NCBI RefSeq assembly: GCF_004027225.2 | Contig: NC_044278.2 | Location: forward strand, 80,550,923 to 80,614,922 | Length of the DNA: 64,000 bases | Direction: 5' to 3' | From: Strigops habroptila | Lineage: Eukaryota > Chordata > Aves > Psittaciformes > Psittacidae | In this document: positions 24,801-33,500 of the stretch, piece after piece | Numbering within the stretch: the first letter of the stretch is position 1 | Layout: the number at the start of each line of letters is the position of its first letter | Program-made: the position numbers and the translations under genes | The notes under the pieces: generated by a model | The model's database searches: none | Seen by the model: the letters and a program-made list of their open reading frames with translations, nothing else | What the model was told of the DNA's origin: nothing

Positions 24801-26619
24801 GTGGAAATGATGCAGATTACAAAGGGTGACTTATACTCACAAAATCAGGGACACACAGATGCTGGGGAGAGGACAGTTTGAGATCTGCCTCAAAAATATT
24901 CTCCTAACAGTTGGTCCACACAGGGATTGACCAGTTTGCTCTGGGAAACTATTGTGTAGTAAGAGCTCCCTACATGGAGCTATTTTTACTCTAGAATATT
25001 GCCAATATCAGAACAAAACCAGAAACAAACAAAAAAATAAATCTATTCCTCTATACTAATTTAGATAATGAAGTGTAAGAACTTCACTAGTATCACTGTT
25101 TCCATCCACCATTCCTATTAAACCTCAAAAACGGAAGACCAAATCTGCTTATTCATCACGTTATATACAAACAGCAAAACAGTTTTCTGACAAATCTTCC
25201 TTTTCCCAGTTTCCTTCAGCTTCACTCCCTGTATTTCACTTAAAACACAGGTTCCTATATTCCTGTTACCAAGACAGACTGGAGTACACAGCTTGCCCAG
25301 AGCACAGCCTGAGAACCAAACACAGTTGCCCAGAGCTCCTGCATGACACAAATACCCCAGCCATGAGATGACTCAAGGACATGGGACTTCCTGAGCCATA
25401 GTAAGGCCAGTAGCCCTGCTGAGACACTACTGATTTTCAGTGCAGACCTCTCCAAGCTTGCTGGGTACTTCAGCATGTCAGCTTTATTTTGTCCAGGGGA
25501 AAAGGGAAGGGACACTGAAAAAAGAACATATAGTTACAAAACAAAGACTTATGCCAGCCACACATTAAAGTCCTGTTTCTAAACTGCACACCTTGTATTT
25601 TCAATTTCCCGTCCCACTGCACTTCCCATGCGACAAGGAGGTAACAAGCATGTTAAGAAGTGCTAAAATACCACATTTCTGAGGTTCTCACACTGACAGG
25701 CTTGCACTCCACTTTGACCACCCCAAGACCCAATCTTGCAACTACTGAACTTGCTGGAAAACCCAAACAACTCGTGACGGCAAGATCAGCTCCTTCAGGC
25801 ATCACCTGATACAAACATAACTGCTCGGAATTACACAACAGGCTTTCAAAACTTCAGGTTTGCATTAGATAGCAGTCAAATATTGCGAACACCTCCCTTT
25901 ACAAACAGCAAACCCGCACAAAATACACATGCAAGCACAGCTCTTCTCTGAAGAGGCTCACTTCCTCAGTATAACTCAAGCTGCAGCTATGTGCTCCAGT
26001 AAATGCGATAACATGCACTCTTCTGCTTTCTCCAACACCACCATGTCTTCCTCTGGAGCTAAGACAGCTCTGGAGCAGAAATGGGGAGTTTATACAATTT
26101 CACGTATCATGAACAGAAGTACGAAGGAAAGTTAAATTAAAAAAAAAAATATAATAAAACGTAGCCGGACTTCCTCATCACAACTCTTCGCTAGAACGGG
26201 GATTAAAGGAACATCTTTAAAGCAAGGGCACTCATTCCCACTTCTGACAGAGGGAGCGCAATTCCCATTCCCTTGCGAGCTAAATACACCCAATACCGCA
26301 GAAATGACAAATATCCCCGCGGTTAAAAAGGGGAAACTATTCATGGCCATTTTAGTCTAAAAATTAAATAAGCAAAGAAAACCAGCGGAAAGCTGACGGA
26401 CCCTGGAGGCAGCTGCTGCGGGCGGTTAGGCGCGGGCAGCCGCGGAGCCGCGCCTCTCCCCGCTCCGGCCGCCGGGCCCCGTCCCCGTGTGCTCACTCAC
26501 CTGTAAGGCACCGGCCACCGCCGCTGCGGGGAGCGAGGCCCCGCCGACAAACAAGGACCCCAAACCGCCGCCGCCAGCAGCAGCAGCTGCAGCAGCCGGT
26601 AGTGCCGGACGGCACCCAT
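18378..26619 (-). CDS. CLN5: CLN5, lysosomal BMP synthase (four coding exons)
   Basis: Soluble glycosylated lysosomal protein, lost in neuronal ceroid lipofuscinosis type 5. It is known as a bis(monoacylglycero)phosphate synthase with a papain-like fold. Coding exons on the minus strand are 26619-26501, 24113-23948, 22762-22537 and 18889-18378, giving 340 aa. The ATG sits in a consensus GCCGCCATGG context. Residues 1-26 form a signal peptide with a Leu-rich core. The mature start [20 protein letters not shown] matches human. The His equivalent to human H166 (H99, in IMHDA) and the nucleophile Cys equivalent to C280 (C213, in YECSKF) are present. N-glycosylation sequons are at N112, N125, N160, N185, N237, N253 and N263. 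The eighth human site, near the C-terminus, is replaced by GSKT. The length fits the mammalian protein counted from its signal peptide. Confidence 0.97.
19292..19336 (-). repeat. CR1 LINE tail fragment
   Basis: Reverse-complement CR1 end: ATTCATAGATTGGTTTGGGT then TGGAAGGGATCTTAAAGATCCTC. Only about 45 bp remain. Confidence 0.75.
19943..20509 (-). mobile_element. Solo LTR of an avian endogenous retrovirus (ERVL-like)
   Basis: A 567-bp LTR on the minus strand, with TG...CA ends (TGTCCTGGGTTC... to ...AAACCATGACA). It is flanked by the 5-bp direct repeat CAAGC (19938-19942 and 20510-20514), a duplication size typical of ERVL-type (class III) elements. A TATA-like GTATATAAAC lies at 20250-20241 in the element's sense. 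No internal gag, pol or env sequence is present, so this is a recombination remnant. The overall sequence is familiar from LTRs that are abundant in passerine and other neoavian genomes; the exact family name was not checked. Similarity to the remembered consensus suggests a moderate age. It sits in the last CLN5 intron in the same transcriptional sense. Confidence 0.85.
21451..21632 (-). repeat. CR1 LINE 3' fragment
   Basis: Reverse-complement CR1: TCACAGAATCATAGAATGG, then the GGTTTGGGTTGGAA motif, then the block that ends ORF2 (CTGGCCTTGAACACTGCCAG). About 180 bp, 5'-truncated, in the last CLN5 intron. Confidence 0.92.
22537..22762 (-). CDS. CLN5: CLN5 coding exon 3
   Basis: Encodes KIMHDAVGF to TTIS plus one base of a Gly codon (226 nt). 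It contains the catalytic His and three glycosylation sequons. The acceptor is TTTTCCAG and the donor is CAG|GTAGGT. Confidence 0.97.
23948..24113 (-). CDS. CLN5: CLN5 coding exon 2
   Basis: Encodes (R)[12 protein letters not shown] to YGDLLGHL (166 nt). The acceptor is AATGCAG (AG at 24115-24114) and the donor is TTG|GTAAGG. It completes the split Arg codon and ends in phase 0. Confidence 0.96.
24114..26500 (-). other. CLN5 first intron
   Basis: 2.4 kb intron. It contains one CR1 tail and otherwise no recognised feature. GC content rises toward the CpG island at the right end. Confidence 0.8.
24708..24798 (+). repeat. CR1 LINE tail fragment
   Basis: Sense-strand CR1 end with GGTTGGACATGGTGATCTTG and CCAACCTGGCTGATTCTGTG, followed by a second octamer copy. 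It lies in CLN5 intron 1, antisense to the gene, and belongs to a different subfamily from the GGTTTGGGTTGG copies. Confidence 0.88.
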
Positions 26620-26840
26620 GGCGGCGCGGCCTGCGGGGCCTCCCGGCCCCGGTGCTGCGGCCCGGCGGGGGAGTCGGCGGGGCTGCGTCGGCCTGGCGGA
26701 AGGGAAGGAGGGAGGGAAGGAGGGAAGCCGCCCCCGAGCCCGCCCACAGTGCCCGGACGGGCGGCGGGGCCCGGGGAGCGCCCGGGCCGGAGGCGCGAAG
26801 GGCGACACCGCGCTGTGCGCGGGGTCCCGACCCAACGCAG
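26395..26840 (-). promoter_or_regulatory. CpG island promoter of CLN5
   Basis: Dense G+C and CpG over about 450 bp around the CLN5 start codon, including the GGAAGG purine repeat at about 26698-26731, while flanks are AT-rich. No TATA box is apparent. This is a housekeeping-type promoter, and its exact start site is not visible. Confidence 0.75.
26501..26619 (-). CDS. CLN5: CLN5 coding exon 1 (signal peptide)
   Basis: Encodes [15 protein letters not shown]... to PVPY plus two bases of an Arg codon. The donor is ACAG|GTGAGTG at 26500. It lies in a CpG island. The frame stays open upstream of the ATG, but I see no in-frame AUG there, so this Met is the start. Confidence 0.95.
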
Positions 26841-27862
26841 GGCGTTTCTAAGCTCTTTCTGAGGAAAACCTGCCGTGTGGTGAATCGGCCCTTAAACACG
26901 TCACTTGATGAGCCACGATTTCGGTTTTCTGGAGACAACTGTGCATTCTTTTAATTTATCTGGAGCACTTGTTAGCAGCCCGGCGTGTTGCTTCAAGCGT
27001 TGTTTTGGGGCCACTTTAGAACACACATCAAACGCCCATCCTTACACGCAGAATGCCCCGAGAAGGATGAGCTCTGGGTCTGGACCCAAGACGACGAGGT
27101 GAGGCCTCACCAAGCGGCAGAAGGGCTTTTGCTGTGATAAAGAGAGCCGCCCTGAGCCTCTTCTGGCTGCTCAGAAGTCTTGTCTGAAGCTTTTCAGTGT
27201 TTCAAGCTAAGTTCATATATCAGTCACCCACTCCAGGACACTTACTCAGGTTGTAACAATTTACATTATGGGGGTTATACAGCAGTTTATTCTCTCATTT
27301 TTACAACATAGCAAGAACAAACTACCAGAGGACCTCTGGCTAAGAGAAACAGCAATGACAGCTTTGCCAGCTGCACCCCTGCAGCAAGCATTTTTCCAGC
27401 TCTGTAAAGTTCAAAACTGGCTATGCTAGCATCAGAGCCCAGGAGGATAAGTTTGGTAGTTCCATAAGTTTTGGTGAAAGAGCTGGTGTGTGCTATTCAC
27501 TGGGTAAATAATAACTGTGCTGTGGACTTTTGACTAACAGGAGCCAGAGAAGCATCCTTGTTCATTGCATACAAGCCCTAGTCTAGCTGAAAAACCCCGC
27601 ATCCTACATCAACATGCAGGATAGGCAGCTGAATACCAGTCTCTGTAATGCTGGAAGTACTAAAGGTGTTCAGAAAACTGTAAGATGGCACGGTTATTAA
27701 AAAGCTATTCAAATCTTTAATTTCAGCAACTTTTCTGTATCTCACTTCATTGCTGCCTGATTCTATACTGCTCATGTTTAAAACCCATGTCATTCAGCAC
27801 TATACATTAATTTAATGCATGTATGCATAATCTATATTGTCTAGATTGTGCTTTTGCCAAGA

Positions 27863-27927
27863 AAGGTTGGACCAGATGATCCTTGAGGTCCCTTCCAACC
27901 TGGTACTCAATGATTCTGTGATTCTAT
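27863..27927 (+). repeat. CR1 LINE tail fragment
   Basis: AAAGGTTGGACCAGATGATC, then CCTTGAGGTCCCTTCCAACC and ATGATTCTGTGATTCTAT. A 65-bp CR1 end. Confidence 0.9.
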
Positions 27928-28721
27928 ACATACCTATATTTCAGTATTTCATTTTAATCTCATGCATGTTAGTTATGTCTGCTTTAAAGTAAAGCTCTGG
28001 TTTTGTTCTTTATAAAATAAAGTGTGCTATTATTCATGTATTTTCTAGCTTGAGTGTAGTATAAGATGCCAGCTTTTTCATGTGTTTGGAAAGGTTATGT
28101 GTTTGTGTGAAATACAGCTGTTATTCCTATTTTTAGAGATTGATGTGTAACCTTGTAAGTACTTTATGAAATAAGGGAAGCATAATTTATCCTTTCCATG
28201 AAGCCAGGCTGCAGGGAAGTGAAATGACATCATGAAGGTGCCATAACCGCTCATTAGCCAAACTAGAAATACAGTATGAACTGGTTCTTAGTCGTGGCTC
28301 AGCATGTGTTTGCAGTTTGCGCTATTAAGTCTCTATTCAGGCACTGCGGTGGTTGCTGAAAGTGTTGAGTCAAGTGACTAAGATGGCAAAGCTCTTGCTT
28401 TTTTCATTTTAGTAGCATTTTTGTATCTCACTTCATTGCACCCCTTAGGAAACTTTTGCTGCACAGTATTCCATTTTTTATTTCTCATATAACCTAAGTT
28501 ACATTGTGAAACATATTTTAACATAGAAAATAAACAGCTAATAAATTTGTGAATAAATACACTTGAGCTAAAAAGCTCATGTTAGCTATTTCTGAATCAG
28601 CAGCTGTCTCGTTTATTAGCCAGACGCATGTCAGGGTGCCCTTCATAAACCGCCAGAGCTGATCTGCATCTTTGTCCATCAGCAGGCTTAGAGGAAAGAT
28701 TGAGACTGCCTATAAAGATTA

Positions 28722-28901
28722 TACTGGCACAGGTTGCTCAGAGAAGTTTTGGATGCCCCATCCCCGGCAGTGCTCAAGGCCAGGCTGGACGGGACTTTGA
28801 GCAATATGGTCTAGTGGGAGGTGTCTCTGCTCGTGGCAAGGGGATTGGTACTAAATGAGCTTTAAGGTGTATTCCAACCCAAACCATTCTATGATTCTGT
28901 G
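28722..28901 (+). repeat. CR1 LINE 3' fragment
   Basis: 180 bp of CR1 from CTGGCACAGGTTGCTCAGAG through the end of ORF2 and the CCAACCCAAACCATTCTATG tail. 5'-truncated. Confidence 0.93.
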
Positions 28902-30292
28902 AAAGATCAGCTTCTAGAGTTGACAGGATTCCTACATTTTTCTCATTTCCTGGAGTACTTTCTTTTGCTTAGTGAAAACCGAACATTTTCCCGATGCAAT
29001 GAAGAAGACTCTTGGTTATTTCCAATTATAAAAGTACTTTCTCCATCTCTGCCCTTGAGAGCAACAGGATGGAAGGAACAGAGAGAAAGGGGAAAACAAC
29101 CCCTGCAGCAGCCAAAGGTTGTGGGTTTGAATGGCTACTTTGGTTTTGAACATCTACACAAGTCATCACACTGTAGCAAAAAACAAGACTGAAGGAAACA
29201 CTGTCAAGCAGACAGCAGTATACCCTCAAGCAGGGAGCTTCGCTATCTCAGCACTTCCCTGTTCAAGAATCTCCCTATCCGTCATCACGCAGACTCCCCA
29301 CCTCTCAATATATAGATGAATGCATTTTGCTACAGAAAGAGACTTTGCTTTCTTTCATATGCCATTTCCAGTGTAAGCACTGTTGTTGCCTCTGCAGAAC
29401 CCCCATATTACAAATTTCTGGAAGACATTCTTATTTACCTACAAGATTCAGTTTTTCAGCACTCTGCCCCAGCAAAAACATAGGTTTTCATTACTAAGCC
29501 CAAGTTTCTTATTATAAGAGAAACAGACCATGAAATTTTTTTTTTTTTTTTTTCTAAAATTAAATACAACTGGTGTCCTATGTGGCATTTGCATGTGCAG
29601 GCACAAGGACAGTAGGGATGAACATCTGTCTGCCTTGGCCCAAAGAAGCCCTCTGGTTACCTAAGGCAATGCCTTCATGACCAAGCACGGAGCGGGTCAA
29701 AGAAGAAAGGTTCACTTTCCAAAGAAACTCTGGTTTTCCTGGTAAAATGAAGCCACTCCCTAGAACACAATGTGAGGTTACAAAAAGAGTCTCATGTGTG
29801 AGGGTACCGTTGATCCTCAACAGCATCAGAACCCAAAAGGCTTCTACCCAAACTCCACTTATTTTTGCTTTTGAAGCTGTATATTCATTACATCATTATA
29901 GTCCTACGTGTAAACAGGAAACCACACTGTGGAGCCTCTGTGAGGTCCTGCTGGAAGCAAAGCAACTTCCAGAAGAGCTGCAGCAATACAGATGAGTAAC
30001 AGCACCACACAGCACCAGCTCAGTGCTACTGCTCCGCTGCGGTAAGCAGGCCAGGAAAGGGAGACCGAAAATACATCTGAGCCTGTTCCACGTAAAACAA
30101 AAAGCACATCTTCATCCATCCACCCCTCCGCTTTCCCTCTGCCGTTTAAAACTCATCCTCACCGACATGTCGTAGGCAGGAGGGACAGGACCTAGAGAAC
30201 AGCTGCCCGCAAGGGTTTCCATGCGGTGTGGAGACCCCCGGGGCAGACTGAGCACCCATGGGCGCCGCCTTTAGGACCGCGGGCGCTGCAAG

Positions 30293-30421
30293 ATGGAGGC
30301 CGAGCTGAACCCAGCGGCGCAGGCGCAGCAGCAGGAGGAAGAGGGAGGGTGCTGCGGGGTCCGGGTTCGCCCGCTTGGACAGCCTCTGCCTGGCGCTCGG
30401 CGGCGATGGGCAAGCGGGTAG
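30293..30421 (+). other. Possible uORF overlapping the GATD3-like start
   Basis: A 42-codon frame starting [14 protein letters not shown], with A at -3 and G at +4, that ends at a TAG overlapping the main start codon by 16 nt in another frame. If included in the mRNA it should lower initiation at the main AUG. It is real as sequence; its translation is inference. Confidence 0.4.
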
Positions 30422-30513
30422 CCCTGGTTCTCGCCGGCTGCGGCGTCTTCGATGGCAGCGAGATTCACGAGGCCTCGGCGGCGCTGGTGCACCTCAGCCG
30501 CGGCGGCGCAGAG
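30406..30513 (+). CDS. GATD3: GATD3-like coding exon 1
   Basis: Encodes [13 protein letters not shown] to SRGGAE (36 codons). The start context is GCGGCGATGG. The donor is GAG|GTAGGG, phase 0. The frame stays open upstream to a TAG at 30193 but without any AUG. Confidence 0.88.
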
Positions 30514-33500
30514 GTAGGGGGCGGCGGGTCCCGCTCCCCGGCGCCCCGCAGGGCTGTGTGGAGCTGGGTGCGGTAGGCTCTTCGGGGCGGGGAATAGCTC
30601 CGCCGTCTCTTCGCGGCCCTCAGCAGCGGAGGGACTCCCGCCTTGGCCGGTCACCCCCCGCCCTGTGCCGGGGAGCGGGGCACGCCATTCCGTGGCTCCT
30701 GTTGTTCGTGGGATCGAGCCTCCCCCGCTTCATGGTGGTTTTTTTCCCCACCACAGCACACGACAATGTCTGTTCAACCATAATCTCTCTTATTATCTTG
30801 CCTTCTCCCTTTTCTTTATTCAATCCCTACCCAAAGCCGTGAATGTCCCCCTGACAGGAGCAGCGGCCCCGGGCAGGCCCGGGCGTGAGGAGTGGCAGGA
30901 GGCATTTCCCTGCTCCTGTGTCTGCAGGGTCCTGGAGATGGGGCCCAGTTAAAATTCTTCATCTGCTTTCTGATTGTTTTTGCGGAAGTCAGGAGCTCAC
31001 CTTCGCTTACGGTCACCTGCATGCCTTCTGTTAGCTGTTTCTGGGCTTTCTCAGTAACTGGGAGTCATTGGAAGAGCCTGGGCCAGGATCATAGAATCAT
31101 AGAATGGTTTGGGTTGGAAGGGACCTTAAACATCATGTAGTTCCAACACCCTGCCATGGGTAGGGACACCTTCCACTCGACCAGGTTGCTCAGAGCGGTA
31201 TAGTGGTGTGCTTTGATCCTGTCAGTGGCTTCAGATGGTGGAAGGTGGTCACTTTCTGGCTGCGTGTAGCTGCACTCAGGTGTCTGATGGTAACAGCAGC
31301 ACCCCGTATTTTGCACGAAATTTTAGAATTAACTGAAGTGGTGAGTGCTGAGAAGTCTGCAAGACTTCTGTTTTGAAAAACATGTGAAAACAGGCCCTGC
31401 AGTACACCTTTCACAGAGCTTTGCATTTTGATGCAACTTTCCCCTCTTGTGCCTAACCAGAATATGTTCTTCCATGTTTTGTTTTCCTTTCCTGCTACCA
31501 GTGTTTTAAAAAAGTGATTAACTCTTAATGTGTGCAATAGAAATGCTTGTGAAGTTTGCATCCTTATATTTTGTACAACTTTTTTAGCAGTATGATCCCT
31601 TCACAGTTAAGAGCAGCCTTTTTTCAGACTCAGCTGTGTGCCCAGTCAGGCTGCTGATATAAATTGTGGTGCTCTGTTTGTCCTTGGGGTTATCTGCAGA
31701 GAGAAAGCAGGCCATGGCAAAATCAGTAAGCTTAATGTTGGTATCAGAATGCACTCCTGTCAAAAAGCTGCAGGAATAGGATGGGGAGGATGGACAGGTT
31801 TACCTGTCCTAATATGCCACCTATCGCTTTAGATATTTAATGCCATAGATCCATCCTATGGAATCCACTTCTCTTGGATAAGAGATTTCAGGAGCAAAAC
31901 TGTTTTCATTAAATGATGTGTGTTATGACCAATGTGTAAGAGTTCTGTTTACATTCACAAAAGTGTTTCATCTCTGTATTCTAGGTGAAGATATTTGCCC
32001 CCAATATTGAGCAAAGGGATGTAGTCAATCACCTAAAAGGAAGTCCAACAGAAGAGAAGAGAAATGTGTTAGTTGAAAGTGCCAGGTTGGCAAGAGGAAA
32101 CATTCAGGATTTGGCTGAACTGAAAGCTAGTGAATTTGATGCAGTCATTTTCCCTGGTAGGTGCTTTTAAAAGAAAGTTATTTGTGGTTTTTCCATTGCG
32201 AATTGAAATTCCTCTGTTACTTTTTTATTTTTGATCCATTTAGAGAATAAATTACACTCTTGAATTTGAGAGGTATTGGGGGGGGGGTGTTCTTTTTTTT
32301 TTTCCTTATTTTCTTTCAGGAAGAGAAAATGTTTTAGCAAGCTCCTGCGGCCTGATAAGTCATCTCAGTTTATTTATTAATTTATAGTTCAGTAATTTAA
32401 AATTCCAGACTGTACTTCTGGTGTTAAGTTACACATTGCACTGTGCCTTCTTTCTAAGGGTAGTGAAAACTTGATTATCTACATGTGGACAAGAACAAAA
32501 GTAGGGTCAGAACTTGACATTACATGGCAATGCCTTGATTTTAGGGCCTCTGAAATTGTTGGCAGAATAGGTTTCTAAATAGATTATATTCCCCATCAGA
32601 TGTGAGTACATTTTGTTTCAATTAGGTATCTGGCCTGCTGCTGATCAAGTTACACTAAACATGTTTATGGATAATTTCTTATTTATAGACCACAAAATTG
32701 CCTTTCAGACGGAGGCAACTGTAATCACTTTAGAAATGCAGAAACCAGTGTCACAAGGAAATTATGACTTGCTGAAGATGACTTTCCAGAATATTCATAT
32801 TACTGTTAAATACTGCCTTCATGATTGTGCCTGAGCGTTAATTTTGGAGTTGTGATACTGTCTTCTGTTGTAAAGCCAGCAGAGGGAGCGTGTGTGTAAG
32901 GCAAGAGAAACATACTTCCAGCACTAAAATGTGCGGGTGACATCATGGCTGGTCAGGGCGTAGAGGCTAGCAAATATTTTCCACGTTAATTTCATGCTGT
33001 TATAAGCCAGGCTCAGGGGGTTGCTGTAATAACTGTTAGAGGGAAATAAACTCTATTTAAAGTTTGAAAATTAAAATCTTACCTCAGAGATTCCTGATAA
33101 CACTCGAAAGTGAGCATAGAGTGAAAAGAAAAATATTAAAAATGCAAAGCTACTTGATGTTCTCCATTGAAATACTTGTGGAAATTTCTGTTTGTTTACT
33201 GTAGAAAAGCTGGTGTTGTGTACCTCCCTTAAGGACTCAAATATAATGGATGATTACACTTACTAATAATCTCTGATTATTCTGATCTGCGAAGTGAAGG
33301 TGCTGTAAAATACAGTCTGCTTGTGCAATTAAATGACAAATGCAAGTAAAGGATTGTTATAACTAATTTCTAGAAAGACAAATCTAGCATTATTTTTAAT
33401 AGGAAATTATGTTACCATTCACAAGTGATATGTCTCAGAATATCATATGTTATAATTTCTTTTTTTATGTAATATCCATTTGGGTTTTATTGTGTTAACC

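Larger units (their letters stand above)
26841..30195. other. Intergenic DNA between CLN5 and the GATD3-like gene
   Basis: 3.3 kb with two sense-strand CR1 pieces (27863-27927, 28722-28901) and an 18-base T run at 29536-29553. No coding exon is recognised. The two genes are head-to-head but too far apart for one shared promoter. Confidence 0.75.
30220..30700 (+). promoter_or_regulatory. CpG island at the start of the GATD3-like gene
   Basis: G+C- and CpG-rich block covering the first exon and the start of intron 1, without a TATA box. It contains two out-of-frame upstream ATGs (30258 and 30293) before the main ATG. The transcription start is not resolved, so whether both are transcribed is unknown. 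Confidence 0.7.

Noticed and set aside
26426-26954. Long overlapping open frames on both strands around the CLN5 start
   Set aside because: They are a by-product of the CpG island, where stop codons are rare. They are Ala/Arg/Pro/Gly-rich without any domain. Apparent longer CLN5 starts upstream of 26619 use no AUG.
30665-31140. Open frames after GATD3-like exon 1
   Set aside because: They read through the donor at 30514 into intron 1 and lose all similarity to the family.
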